A DNA stretch of 64,000 nt from Tillus elongatus (GCA_964006375.1 OZ023263.1:137016063-137080062); one strand, 5' to 3'. Positions 1 through 18,410 are shown, numbered from the stretch's first letter. The notes: a model not told the origin generated them from the letters alone. A program made the numbers and translations.

Positions 1-174
1 AAAACTCGCCGTATATGTACTTAAGTATTTTAAACCTTTGTATTTTTCATATGTAAATTGTAAATTTTTTCACTTCCATGTTCTAACCTTGATAATGGAA
101 TAAATTATTCGAAAAGCTCGGCAATTAATAAAGAGTTTTTATTTCGCAACTGACGGCTATCCCACAATTTTTAA

Positions 175-179
<5 letters not shown>

Positions 180-255
<76 letters not shown>
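180..255. repeat. (AT)n microsatellite
   Basis: Uninterrupted TA run of about 76 bp. It abuts the reversed left block of the ACH repeat family at 256-350. Reading frames through it give only Ile-Tyr repeats and are not genes. Confidence 0.97.
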
Positions 256-1010
<755 letters not shown>

Positions 1011-1689
1011 TTTATAATTTAAGTGCCTTAACAACTAAGGTCATTGACACTAACGACACTTTAAATAATTACACAACAAAATTATATATAAAAATAGGAA
1101 CTAATAAATAGACTAGCATAAAATAGTGTACCTGTACCTACCTATTACAAAATATATATAATAATTATGATTTACTTATACCTACCTAATAGTTATCTAC
1201 TAATTGTAATCTATTATCGGGGGTATATGTTTCTTTTTTGCATTACTTATACCTACCTAATAGTTATCTACTAATTATAATCTGTTATCGGGGGTAAACA
1301 TGGTACATACCTACTACATAAAATTGTCTTCTTTCCTTCTATACCCACAGTACTTAGGTAAATACTAGGTATTTATTATGTGACTATTTGCATAAGTATA
1401 GTTAATTTACTGCAACCCTCTCTGTAACGCGTTTTCCTTATAACATCGTAACGCATCCAAAAAACTCAAGACTAAACACATTGCAGAAGAGAACAGGAGT
1501 CTCATGAGTTTTAAGTTGTCAATTTGGTTTTTTTTCCTAATTAAAGACAAGAGTAGATACCTACCTAACAATTTACTGTTTTAAATTATTTCTATTTAAT
1601 AAAACGCCAACATTGTTTAAAAATAACTAACTAGTAAATAAGCTTAAATGTTCCAGATTTCAAAGTATTGTTATGGTGATCTAATCTTT
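1011..1689. other. Intergenic, no gene seen
   Basis: AT-rich, with recurrent TACCTACC-type motifs and a direct repeat: a segment reading ACTTATACCTACCTAATAGTTATCTACTAATT occurs twice, near 1152-1200 and 1243-1280. Nothing else recognisable. Confidence 0.6.
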
Positions 1690-1809
1690 TTTAGTGAATT
1701 TTATGAAACAAAATTCACTAATAGAGAGGTATCGATGGTGATACTTTGCAAAAAATTTTCAAATGAGCGCAAACTAGGACCACTAGAACCCATATCGGGA
1801 GTCAGTTTC

Positions 1810-1812
<3 letters not shown>

Positions 1813-1892
<80 letters not shown>
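1813..1892. repeat. (AT)n microsatellite, left half
   Basis: Left half of an AT core split by the MITE at 1893-2213. Confidence 0.97.
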
Positions 1893-1895
<3 letters not shown>

Positions 1896-2210
1896 TGGCG
1901 GATTTGCCCTAAGGCCCAGTAGGCCCGGGCCTAGGGAGATATTAGGGGCGGCTAGTCGTGACAAAAAAACACATTATGGCGTATGGCGGCGGCACTGCAC
2001 GGTGCGGTCTGCACCGCATCGTATAACAATAATCTTCCTAAATCACTTTCGCACATTTTATGTATAAAATATAGATATGATACATATGTATATAATGTTG
2101 GCAATAAAGTAAATTCATTATGTAGTCTATATGATTGGTGCTGACAAAGGGGCGGCTGGTACTTACTACATGGCCTGGGGCTTAGGGCGGCCAAGACTGC
2201 AAATCCGCCA

Positions 2211-2213
<3 letters not shown>
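1893..2213. mobile_element. CAGTGGCGG-type MITE (321 bp)
   Basis: Perfect 15-bp terminal inverted repeats: CAGTGGCGGATTTGC at the left and GCAAATCCGCCACTG at the right, continuing imperfectly through GGCCC/GGGCC-rich subterminal sequence. It sits inside an AT run, so TA borders it on both sides and the true TSD length cannot be read. No transposase. The superfamily is not certain; CAGTGGCG ends are commonest among hAT-like and Tc1-like non-autonomous elements. A related end is at 46832. Confidence 0.85.

Positions 2214-2296
<83 letters not shown>
2214..2296. repeat. (AT)n microsatellite, right half
   Basis: Right half of the AT core interrupted by the MITE at 1893-2213. Confidence 0.97.
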
Positions 2297-2298
<2 letters not shown>

Positions 2299-2622
2299 AA
2301 CCGATAACTCAAAAAATAATTAACCGATTTCGATATAACTCGGCAAGTTCCCTTCTTTTATTAATGGCTTGAATGAGTTCGTCAGCCAGGAAAATCTGAC
2401 AAGGCTTTCCCGGAAAATTTTGAGTTTTCTTTCGAAAAAAAATTTTTTCTCCGAAAATTACAAAGTTATTTTTATGAAATTTGCTGGATATGTTGCCCTG
2501 GGAAATACCTTCCAACAAACCAAAATTTAACTTTCTGAATTTATAGAAAATTGAGTTATTCAAATTTGAAACATTTAATGAAAATTCACTACCATAACGC
2601 ACTTGCTGCGTCCCGAACTTTT

Positions 2623-3902
2623 TTGGATATACGTAACCTACGTATCTAGATACTTATATTAGGTATACCTACCTACCTACTTATAAATATTAGCAAAACG
2701 CATAGGAACCTAATACCTACCTAACAATGGATTAAACGCAATGTGAATATAATCTTAAAATACCTTATTGAGCTTGTTATCGTATTAATTTGATACGAAT
2801 ACCTACCTACCTACTTAAATAAAAATGACTAAATGTTTATACCTACTTATTATTTGTGATATCGGCCCACTTATCTACACTTAGATAAATATGGTATCTT
2901 TGTTTATTCGCCTACAATGAGTAGGTACATGTTTTCTTTTAGGTAAGCACAGAAATTAAAAATAAGGAACCTAGGTATCTAGATACCTATACCTACATAT
3001 GCTAATCTAAAAATTAAACTTTCTTGTTATTGTAACCTACCTGGTGAGACCGATGTTGCTAACTGTAGTCCATTAGGGTGGCTAATAAAGTGTCCAAAAC
3101 TTCCTACAGTCACTAATATATTTAACACACTTCCAAATTTGTAACACTATCCAATGAGTTCATTGAATTGTCAAACAACACATGAAAGATTTACAAACCA
3201 ATTCGAAATGACAACATTCAGTATTCATTCACGAAAAACCTTATTAAATTAAACAAAATATTACTAAAAATGTCCGAGTCAGCTACTGTACAATATAGTT
3301 TGTACAAACTACACTTTTGTTCTAAATTTGTATATTATTATCGATTTTTTCCTTGATTTTACGTGATTTTTCTAGAGAGGCGCATGAAATGTGTATATCC
3401 GTAAAACACATGAGAAATTTGTGTGTATAGTTCAAGTTATTGCCGGCTGTGCGCTGTAGTCGTTCACTTCATCTCGTTTTCAAGATGGCGGATAATGCTA
3501 TACCCCGATTCGTCGAATAAGATGAAATGGGCGTTTACTTTACCAGTTTTCTGCGGCACAGTGGAAGGCAGGTGGAGTCCAGCACTATACCTAAGTCTAA
3601 CTAAATTCTGACTGGTTTTGTTTTTCAGGACATCTCTGGGTACAAAATAAAATATTTAACCTATGTTGAAGTTGATACCTAGTCTCATACGGCAAGATTA
3701 ATCTTATATTTAAAGCAGGTAACTGCGTTTAGATTTCCCAAATACTTATATACCGAACTATTATAGAGGTTTCTGGTACCCATTATATTCATTATTTGGC
3801 TTTTTTAAGATACCTACCCACACAAGATTTTCTTATTTACTTCTTAGTTATACTTTACGTTTTGTATAAAAACATTAAATAAAACAAGCTATCTAGATAC
3901 TA
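2623..3902. other. Intergenic, no supported gene
   Basis: AT-rich with many TACCTACC/GGTAGGTA motifs. A short GC-richer patch at 3420-3610 contains AAGATGGCGG (3482), an ATG in a good context, but the frame closes after 11 codons and no donor site clearly extends it. Confidence 0.5.
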
Positions 3903-4115
3903 AAGAAGCAGCCGTAGCGTTACGCATTTGAATTCCTACCAGAGGGTTCGCGTGCTCTAATCCCACCACTCGATATATACAAAAAAAAAGTGACGAAATA
4001 TACGGAAGGCAACGGGAAACTACAGTGTTCACCCTTTCTCAGAAAGAGTAACCATTGCAAACACAGTCATCGACTTTAGACTGCGATGATGACCCCTATT
4101 TAGCACTGGTAAATA
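3903..4115 (+). mobile_element. tRNA-derived SINE (probable)
   Basis: The head resembles a tRNA gene with a box B-like GGTTCGCGTGCTCTAATCCC (about 3947-3963) after a degenerate box A (GCCGTAGCGTTACGC). The body carries GGAAGGCAACGGGAAACTAC (4003-4022), a block typical of several arthropod tRNA-derived SINEs, and a conserved-looking ATCGACTTTAGACTGCGATGATGACCCC segment. There is no clear simple-repeat tail, so the 3' boundary is approximate. Confidence 0.6.
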
Positions 4116-4591
4116 GGTATAGAAAGCGACCTAGTTGAATGCTTAGGTACCTACAGAATATGCAAATACAACTAAGAAACATGTTAGTGCTGAAAAAAAA
4201 ATTATAAGCAACATAGGTAATAAGTTTTTGACAGTTTTATTTAGAATGTAGGTATCCTTTGCAGTAATTGTCTCTTATACAGGCCAAGCTCATTTGTATG
4301 ACACATTGTGAAATTGTGATTAATGTATCTAAATATAGGTACTATTATGAATATCATTATTATTAACACGTTACTTCACTGTGGCATCTTTTCAATCTGA
4401 CGTTGCATTTAAAGAGCGCCCGGCGTGTCATTTAAATTTTAGTCTCTTTGTTGCAGAAGAATTATGTGCTGGAGAAAATAGAAGCCAAGCATATATCAGA
4501 AAATCTATATATTATGCCCTGGGTAACAACAGGGGAGAAATATCTACATTACGGAGGCCAAAATATTTAATTAAATAAACTTCATTTTGGC

Positions 4592-4593
<2 letters not shown>
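4116..4593. other. Intergenic, no gene seen
   Basis: AT-rich sequence. The 65-codon frame ending at 4578 begins at GTG and resembles nothing recognisable. Confidence 0.5.

Positions 4594-4681
<88 letters not shown>
4594..4681. repeat. (AT)n microsatellite
   Basis: About 88 bp of TA without recognisable ACH blocks directly adjoining it. Confidence 0.97.
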
Positions 4682-4683
<2 letters not shown>

Positions 4684-4924
4684 TATCTACCTAAATAGGT
4701 ACGTAATAAATAATAACAAAGTTATGTGGTGGCAGGTAAACACCATAATATAATGATGGTAATGGTGAAATACTAAGAAAAATAGAATCCTAGAAACTAA
4801 ACTCGTTTCATAGACACGATAATTTTTGTTAGCTCATTATGATAACATATAAAATTCTCAAACATATTGTAAAAACTGTAATATTTTACAAAAATGCGTA
4901 CCTACCTATGTATTCTTTTATGCT

Positions 4925-5700
<776 letters not shown>

Positions 5701-5964
5701 AGAACGTCTGGTGTGCAAACTCCTCTTCTAATAAACATAGAAGTTGATGGTAATGGTGAAATACTAAAATCGTTTCATTAACATGAGAATTTTTGTTACC
5801 TCATTATGATAACATAAAATTGTCAAACATATTGTATAAACTGTAATATCTCACAAAATTGCTCACCTATGTATTCTTTTATGCCAAACATAAATATGTG
5901 ACTAATAGAAAACGTTTTACATAAATCTATACAATTTGTAAACTGCTAATAACCTGTTTATGTT

Positions 5965-7900
5965 AACTCAAAAGCCCTGGTTCTCTAATTCATGTGACAA
6001 GGCCAGACTTGAAAAGGTCAAAGCTCACAAAACGCTTCTACACAATCCCAGTCAAGAAAACCGTCAAGCATTTAACGACGCAAGAAACCGCTATGTCCGC
6101 ATTCTTCTAAGGCAAAAAACTCGTTTAATAACGACATCAAAAACAAAGTCTTCTTAAGCTTCAGCGGCAGCAAACCCTTCTGGACTCTTGCTAAATCTAT
6201 TGGGAATAATTTCTGCAAGAGCATGTTCCCACCTCTTGTCTCAGGGGATGAAATTGTTTCTACCGCCCTGGACAAGGCTGAACTTTTTGCCTCGTTGTTC
6301 GCCGGCAATTCTACTCTCAACCCACCTCCAAATGTTCAACCACTAACAGTCTCCAATGTCGCGCATAAAATGACGGATATTGTCTTCAAAACTAAAAAGG
6401 TACAAAAGATGCTCTCTTCTATTAGTACCAGGAAAGCCTCTGGCCTTGATGAGATCCCAGCAATTGTTCTCAAAAAATTCGCACCAGAACTTGCTCCTGT
6501 CCTGACTCGTCTGTTTCAGACATCTGACAATAGAGGCATATTCCCTAGTAACTGGAAAACTGCTCGAGTACAACCCGTCCCCAAGAAAGGATCTAAAACG
6601 CTTTCTAGCAACTGCAGGCATATTCTCTCCTTTCAGTCGTCTCTAAAGTGATGGAAAAGTATATAAACACCGAATTACTAAAACTTCTTGAAAAACACAG
6701 TCTAATCCATGACAGGCAGTATGAATTCCGTCAGCGCAGATCAACTTTCGACCTCCTTTCCTTTGTCACCCATTCTTGGAACAAGTCTATGGAACTACAC
6801 GGTGAATACCAGGTTGTCGCTCTAGACATATCCAAAGCATTCGACCAGATCTGGCACGCAGCGCTGCTTAATAAACTTCCGGCCTATGGCCTACCACCAA
6901 CACTCTGTACCTGGACAGAAAATTTCCTCTCCAACCAGGGCATTTCTGTTGTCGTGGATGGCCATTCCTCTAAACTGTATTCAATTAATGTAGGAGTTCC
7001 TCAAGGTTCAGCTCTAGCCCCTACTTTGTTTCTTCTCCACATCAATGACCTCCTCTCTAGCACATCCAACCCAGTTCACAGTTACGCGGAAGACAGCATT
7101 CTCCACTCAAATATACAATATTCTAAGCCTGTCTCTTTAGCCCAATTAGATGAGGATTGCAGAGTCATGGAGGGTTCTGTCTCCGTGGATCTCCAAAAAA
7201 TATTAGACTGGGGAAGTAGAAATCTTGTACAATTCAACCCCACCAAATCTCAGTCTTCCTTTCTTTCTCATAAGAGATACACCAGCCCTAGACCCATCAC
7301 AATTAACAACCAAGTTTTTCAAAGTGATGAGCCCATTTCACTTGTTGGCATTTCTGTGGATCGAAATCTAAATTGGCACCAACATGTCACATCAATTGCA
7401 GAAGCGGCTGCTAAGAAATTAGGTTTCCTCTTCTGGGCTCGCAAATACCCTCGAATACTGCACCCACATGTGGGGTGCCGCTGCCGCTTCTACACTCACT
7501 ATCCTGGACTCCATTCAGAAGAGAGCTATACGTCTCGGTGTTTATATCGGTGACCCTACCCTCACTCAAGGGCTGCCATCCCTTGCCCACCGACGTGCCG
7601 TTGATGATCTCTCTCTCTCTCTCTCTCTCTCACGTTTATAGATATCTGCACGGGCACTGCTCAGAGGAGCTTTCTTCCATAGTTCCTCCACCTGCTGCCC
7701 CCAACAGATCTACCAGGGGAACAGAGCGAATGCACCATTTTACTGTCTAGGTCACCAGAGATAGAAAATCTTGTTATGCCCGCTCCTGTGTCCCGAGGAC
7801 TTCCAAGTTGTGGAATTCCTTGCCGGCACATGTTTTTCCTTCTCCTCCGAACCTCCAAACATTCAAGTCCAGAATTAACAAGTTGCCTCTTTCCTTCTTG
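5965..7900 (+). pseudogene. LINE ORF2 remnant: linker, reverse transcriptase, C-terminus
   Basis: Translation gives the end of the endonuclease-RT linker (QKPWFSNSCDKARLEK), RT motifs SGLDEIPAIVLKK, DISKAFDQIWHAALLNKL and GVPQGSALAPTLFLLHINDL, and the catalytic box. That box reads YAED: the second position is Glu (codon 7089-7091) where copy 2 has YADD, so the enzyme would be inactive even without the frameshifts near 6150, 6640 and 7460. The C-terminal region loses about 60 bp present in copy 2 and has gained a CT repeat. Family knowledge: RT of a CR1/L2/Daphne- or Jockey-like LINE; I cannot fix the clade by eye. Confidence 0.87.
7608..7631. repeat. (CT)n microsatellite
   Basis: CT expansion inside the LINE C-terminal coding region; copy 2 has only CTCTCTCTC at the matching place (about 13629). 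Confidence 0.9.
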
Positions 7901-7978
7901 TCGACACCCACGGTACGATAGTATTTAGGTTGTAAGCCCTCGTGGTGTGTTGTTGAAATATAAACAAACAAACAAAAA

Positions 7979-9094
7979 CCGGTACAAAAAAAACATAATA
8001 ATTGTTGTTTTGCTTTTATGTCTGGCATCTTAAACCTATCTGCAAGTACGTTACAGCTTATCAAACATAAAGGACACTTATCAATACCACTTGCTGCGCA
8101 GAAAAAAGAGCAAGAATGCATTCGAACGAAAAAGGATGGGTTGTACGCTTGCTTATCTGCCAGGTATATGCTTAAATACAATCCCAGGTAAAAGTTAAAA
8201 CACTTTAAATAATAGTAATACATATTTCTATAAATCTAAAGTTTACCTGACTAAATATTAAATGACACAGTCATAAGAACGGAATGCAGGCTAGTTGTTT
8301 TTTGCGTATTCAATTATACCCTGTCTGTTAAAGTCACTACTTTTATTTATGGGACCAAATTAAAAATTAACATGTAAGTACTAATATTTTCAGTGTTTAT
8401 TTACTTATTTATTTACGTCCATGTACATAATTTATTACACTACATTTACCTTATCACAAATAAGCTTATTTTGGTTTTATTTTGCTACGATAAAAGTTGT
8501 CGCTTCCAAAAAGGAAATAGTTTTTGTAATTTATGATCCTACTAGGCTTAAAACCGATAGCTACAATTTTCGTAATCATGGATTGGGCATTTGAAATCTA
8601 AATTTGCAGAATTAAAATAGCATCGCCAACATGTTAGACCAATTTGATTATTACATATATTGTAATCCGATCCTAAATCTCTTTGTGAGATATTTGTCCC
8701 CGCAGTTCATTTATAGAATTTATCTTTTTTTTTGTGAAACTTAAATGGAGGTGTTGATATTTTAAATCTTAAATATCCCTGCCAAACCAATTAAATAGTA
8801 TTAGTACAGATAGATAAAACGAAGGTACCTAGGTAGTGAAGGTTTGCTATGATAATAATGAATTGTCCAACATTTTACCTTGCAATAGATATTTCAGACC
8901 GTAAAAGTTCATTTGCATGATGATGCATTCTTTTAGCTTGATTATCTATCTAAGAAAGATCGCGGTGACAAAGTATTTAATAGACAAATTACTATTTTCG
9001 TAGTAAACATTTTAACTTGTGCTTGAAGAAGAGGTTCATTAAGTCATACGTATGGTAAGTAATGTATGGGGTATAAATGTAGGCTTTGACTAAA
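7979..9094. other. Intergenic, weak zinc-finger-like frame
   Basis: The only hint of coding is a minus-strand frame around 7990-8170 with a Cys/His arrangement (HSCSFFC...CPLCLISC) that could be a RING-like remnant or chance. No start, splice context or homolog is evident. The rest is AT-rich with nothing recognisable. Confidence 0.35.
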
Positions 9095-9466
9095 CAGTAC
9101 ATGAAGAGAATACAATCTTTTGAAATGTGGACATGGAGAAAAAATGGCAAATGCAAGGTACACTGCTAAAAAGACGAATAAATATGTGATAGAAGAGGTA
9201 AAAGAAGAATAAGAGAAAGGCAAACTTTGTTGGACATATTTTGATACATAATAACCTCATGACAACATAATTTGGAGGACACATACTTGTAATGGGGAAA
9301 GATATATATAACAAGAGGAAGCTCTTGAAAAACATTGGCCAAATGATAAGGTACGGGAACTACAACGCAAGAGTTGCTGGGGACAGAAATTCTTGGTTGC
9401 TACGGCAAGGCGACATCGCCTTTTGTCTATAATGATGACATTTAAGAAGCAAATGAAAAAATGTAG
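9095..9466 (+). pseudogene. LINE C-terminal remnant
   Basis: Spread over shifted frames, the plus strand encodes QSFEMWTWRKM near the start and WLKNIGQM-like plus ARVAGDRNSWLL later (frame read as LLKNIGQMIRYGNYNARV, about 9330-9390). The pair 'FEMW.WRRM' followed by a basic patch and 'A.dR..W' is the usual tail of RTE/BovB-like and related LINE polymerases. There are several stops. It ends abruptly at the PLE palindrome, which looks like a later insertion. Confidence 0.55.
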
Positions 9467-9467
9467 G

Positions 9468-9860
9468 GTTTGTTTTACTAGCTTTTCTATTGTTTTCTTG
9501 TTGTATCCATTTCTTTCTGCTATTTGTATTATGATGTTGTACTCGTTTTCTCGTTCGTCGTTATGGAGTGGTACATTTAGCATTCTGTTTATTAAGTATC
9601 TGTATGCGGCCATTTTGTGGGTGTGTGGGTGTAGTGAGTGTTTAGGTATAGTGATGTCTGTTTGTGTGGGACATCACTATACCTAAACACTCACTACACC
9701 CACAAACACACTAAATGGCCGCATATAGATACTTTATAAACAGAATGCTAAATGTACCACTCCATAACGACGAACGAGAAAATGAGTACAATATCATAAT
9801 ACAAATAGCATAAAGAAATGAATACAACAAGAAAACAATAGAAAATCTAGTAAAACAAAT
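9468..9860. repeat. Large imperfect palindrome of PLE sequence
   Basis: The left arm 9468-9657 is the reverse complement of the right arm 9671-9860 with about 90% identity by eye, around a 13-nt spacer. Both arms encode the same PLE segment in opposite directions (AAYRY.INRMLNVPLHND). Inverted partial copies at the 5' end are a known feature of Penelope-like insertions. Confidence 0.88.
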
Positions 9861-10420
9861 AAAAAACAAACAAATCAACAAAACCGAAAACAAAACACCA
9901 GAAACAAACACAAAATACACAACATTAACTTATAACCACCACATCAAAAAAATAACACAAACACTCAAACAATATGACTTAAAAATGAGCTACAAAACCA
10001 ATAACAAAATAATAAACAAAATAAAAAAAACAAGAACACAACCCACATAAATTAAACGGAATATATCAAATAGAATGTAACACATGCAATAAAAAATATA
10101 TAGGAATGACCAAAAAAATCAATAGAAACAAGATCCAAGGAACATATTACAGCATTAGATAGAATCCACATACCTAGCTACAAATCAAACGTAGCTACAC
10201 ACATTCACAACACAAAACACCAAAAACTAGACATCACCCAATTACAACCAATAAAACATGTTAAAGACCACAAAAAAATGGAAATCTGGGAACAATACTA
10301 CATTCAACAAACAAACCATAAGAAACAATTAATGCCAGAACAAATCCAAATACAAACATTTAAACAAAACTTAATAAAGGCCATACAAATAGACAAATTA
10401 TCAAACCACAGTGATCAAGA
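9715..10420 (+). pseudogene. PLE RT tail and GIY-YIG endonuclease
   Basis: The upstream frame encodes RMLNVPLHNDERENEYNII and NKKTIENLVKQ, the thumb/linker of PLE polymerases. A stop replaces a codon where the left arm reads IAERNGYNKK. The endonuclease begins at 10058: GIYQIECNTCNKKYIGMTKK contains the GIY and YIG motifs separated by a Cys pair. Downstream, ETRSKEHITAL keeps an Arg and His, and MEIWEQYYIQQ the metal-binding Glu region. A frameshift separates YIG from the later half. The protein would prime retrotransposition by cutting target DNA; this copy is inactive. Confidence 0.82.
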
Positions 10421-10555
10421 TAGGAAACCGATACACACGACACAGTTCGAAGGCACAACCAATCAGAGAAGAGGAAACCGACCAATAGAAGCTCACGGCG
10501 CATGCGCCACGTACAATCTCAGACGTACACCACACGGGAGCGATAACAGTCAGTA

Positions 10556-10600
10556 GCGTGCTGATGATGAACCGGGACGGTTCGAAACTGCAGTTCGCGC
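10556..10600 (+). ncRNA. Hammerhead ribozyme of PLE
   Basis: Helix I strands GCGTG (10556-10560) and CGCGC (10596-10600) pair with one G-T wobble. The core CTGATGA (10561-10567) is followed by one extra T, then helix II GAACCG/CGGTTC (10569-10574 and 10578-10583) with a GGA loop. GAA (10584-10586) precedes helix III, a self-complementary ACTGCAGT (10587-10594), and the cleavage-site base T at 10595. Palindromic, loopless helix III is known for PLE hammerheads, which are thought to work as dimers. The extra T beside the core is a mild departure from consensus. Confidence 0.8.
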
Positions 10601-10683
10601 AAATCAATAAGAAATCACAAACGTACAGCAAACAAATAAAGTGTATATTTAAAAGTGATTACAGTGTAGTGCAATATTCCAAA

Positions 10684-10792
<109 letters not shown>

Positions 10793-10794
10793 GT

Positions 10795-14205
<3,411 letters not shown>

Positions 14206-17184
14206 ACTAATAATTGCATAGATTTTAAATATGCGAGTGCTTAAAGCTTTTTTCCGTTTAATTCAGCTTCGCCACTATACGATACTGTAATATTTGTTTA
14301 TATTGTGTTAAATGTGTTTTTTGTGTTTGACGCATTTAGCCAACCACTGAAAATGTCTTGTGAATCCTAATTAATTTTATTACAGAAAGAAAGGGGATAT
14401 TTGTGATGTCTTCATTTTTTACATCCCTAAGAAGAATAATTCACTGTCAAATTTCACTATTATACTGCAGTTACATTGTTACTTTATTAGGTACCTGTGA
14501 CGTAAACCACTGTTACCAATCTTCCGTTCTGCTGTAATAGCCCAATAAAAAAGTAATAGAACAATCTAAACGTGAAGTTAATGTGAATCCTGAATAAACA
14601 GCAGGCAACGCTTGTGGTCCGGCAATCTCAGGTTAGTTCGGGTTGAACGCTTTTCTTTCAACCTTAGTTGTATATTTCTGAAAAGAGCATCAATTCAATA
14701 AAACAATTTATAAGGACGTCAGCAGTCTTAAATGCCCGCAGTCGACTGCAAACTCTAGATGTCAGTGTTTATTCACGATACGGCTGAATTAGAAAAAAAT
14801 GATATAAATGTGCTAGGTAAAGGCCTAAAAGTAATTGTTACTATAACATCAATGGAAGGGTGAAAAGCAAGACGCATCACAAATCACGTCATAGGTACGT
14901 CCAGTATACTTGCCTAAGCTAAATTTATAGGACCTGTAGAACATGTAGTAAAACATGGACCAAAACAATTCACTGACTAAATTAAAGTTTATTTTTTTTT
15001 TGTTTTTTATTAGAAACTAATAAAATAGATAATATACCTATATAAATATAATACATGCAAAAATAAAGATGTAAGTGTATAAATATTTAAATTACTAGGT
15101 AAAATTAAAGTATAGATATTGTATGATATTATTTTGATAAGGTATCGACATTTAAACCACTTGGTCAATTTAAAATGAAAGTATTATATCTGATAGGTTA
15201 ACGGTGTATTGACAATTATAACTTCGTAAATTTGGAATATCAATAGTTATAATAATAATAATCTGAGTTAAAGGTAAGCATCGTATTATTTTCCCCGTAA
15301 TTGGCTGCCAAGAACGTTCACAACAATATTACAAAAGAGCTAGAAAAAAATGAAACTGATTAAATAAACAACGACTAAGTACCTAATATTTAATAAATGT
15401 TATGCTAAGGTTCACATTTAACCCGTGACGTATCTCCAAATAGTCGACATGAATGGTGTGAGGTTTGTATTTACTTCATTAGAATAATAGTCCACAAACG
15501 ATTCTCAATATTCCTAATAATCCCATTAAATTCCTGGACAACGTAGTCGATATAGAATTGGGAGGTACTTATCTTAGGAACCAATCCTGGGCGTTGCGGG
15601 GAGGCCACGGGATCCAAACAGCATCTGCTAGCTAATTGATGGACGGGAAGCTCTCTGGGCCAAAGATCCTAACGCTAACACCAGGGGATGAATGGTTGGA
15701 GTGAAATCTCATAACCTAGTGGGTGGTTTTATCTAACGTATCTTGAAATACGGCAGATTTCTTAGCCTTCCGTACAGATCCTTACGATTACCCACTCAGA
15801 AGTAAACATCAAAAAGGGCCACTTCAAGCAAATCCTGTGGAAATGCACTGGCGGTCGTAAGGAATATGCGATAACAGAAAACTTAAACACTATAACTTAC
15901 CAAGTGCAGAACATAACAGCCAGTCACATAAACTACAATCACTTTACATATAACCGTTGTTCAAAAAAAAAAACAATAAAGTACAACAGCTCAGAATAAA
16001 ATCTGCAGACAAAAATGGCAAACGGACAGTTCTCGGAAGAAAACGGGAAAACTCGAAGAGTGGAAGATGGAAACTCCAAATTTAAATATTCAAAAATATG
16101 CAAATTTACGATGACAAAAATATAAACTTGACATGATGAACTCTGAATATATAACGCATTCAAGTGTTACCTAAGTGGATGAAATGCTAGGCACAAATTG
16201 CTTTTTAAGGAACTGGACATTTTTGAAAAATATTGAAACCAACCCGTTGAGGTGGCAGTGGGCACATATTGCCAACAAAAATAGGTTAAAGAACCTATAT
16301 TTTAAACATCTGAACCATCCAGTAAATGTCCCTATGGCGGGTATTGTTTCAACCTGTCTAATTGTATGATTAATTTCAAATCTCCCGGCGCTTTGAGCAC
16401 AGCATGTCATTGACAACTGATAATACGTGACTGCAGCAGTTGACAAACTTAGATTCTCTGTTAACCTTATGCGAATTCCATGTGTTTCTGAAAGTCAAAT
16501 TTTCATTTATTTCCAGGAGCCGCTACTGCAAGTATGTTTACGATCGGCTAATTCATTATCATCAGGTTATCTCCCATAAGATACCGTCAACTAAATGTAA
16601 TCAATAACACTACAGCGCGAAAATGTTTCGCTATGTTATTTCCGTGTTTAGAATCGGTATTAGGCCAAACTGTTTCAGTGTGTGCATTACAAATAAATAC
16701 TTACCTGTGAAATACGTACGCTACTCATAACATGATAAACACACAGTCGGATGTGGATGTGCCTGTTAAACATAATAAATATAACCTGCAAATCCATTTG
16801 CCTTCATCTCGTCATTTTAACAATTATTAGGCGCACAAGCCAAGTTGTAGGCAATTTTCTAACATAAATTAGTATTATCCAGGTAAGTCATCTATTGCCA
16901 ATTCCTATAAACTGTTTATTTAAGCAAATTTGAAACTACAGAAATTTATATGTAAATAATTTAGTTAACCATATATTTGCACCAATACTAAATTTGAGCT
17001 ATGTATTTATTCCATATGCAAAAAAAATAATTGTTGCCGCTATTTCAGGCCATAACACCACATTGGGTAATATTTTGGTTCCACGCCCTGAATAATAACT
17101 ATATGAAAATAAAATGTCATTGGCAAGTAAAATTATTGGAAATGTGAATTTTTAATATTACTATTTAGCTTTTGTAAAACATAC
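14206..17184. other. 3-kb gene-free stretch
   Basis: No coding region I can support. A GC-richer patch at 15590-15850 looks like diverged repeat or exon-like sequence, but all frames are short and no family is recognisable. Minus frames at 15939-16446 lack recognisable domains. Confidence 0.45.
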
Positions 17185-18335
<1,151 letters not shown>

Positions 18336-18407
18336 TTACATCAATCCCTTAGTTTAATATAATCACCTTTTTGAGATTTGTTAACAAAGTATCATAATTA
18401 TGAAACC

Positions 18408-18410
<3 letters not shown>

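Larger units (their letters stand above)
1690..2622 (+). repeat. ACH-family copy with nested MITE
   Basis: The left block starts with the hairpin TTAGTGAATTTTA...AAATTCACTAA (about 1692-1722), followed by AGAGGTATCGATGG and CTAGAACCCATAT. The AT core (1813-1892 and 2214-2296) is split by a CAGTGGCGG element. The right block (2297-2622) contains ATAACTCAAAAAATAATT, then ends GAAAATTCACTACCATAACG and ACGCACTTGCTGCGT (a 5-bp stem with 5-nt loop), followed by CCCGAAC and a T run. Non-autonomous; no ORF beyond AT-derived ones. Confidence 0.8.
5965..7978 (+). mobile_element. 5'-truncated non-LTR retrotransposon (LINE), copy 1
   Basis: It matches the LINE at 10.8-13.96 kb from the shared ACTCAAAAGCCCTGG onward, so the 5' truncation lies near 5965. 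The 3' UTR ends TTGAAATA followed by an AAAC repeat tail (7960-7978) instead of poly(A). No unambiguous TSD was found. Confidence 0.88.

Noticed and set aside
3482..3520. AAGATGGCGG start codon as a gene start
   Set aside because: The frame closes after 11 codons and no convincing donor site or downstream exon is visible.
7990..8170. RING-like Cys/His pattern on the minus strand
   Set aside because: Spacing does not fit a standard RING, and no start, splice site or continuation supports it.
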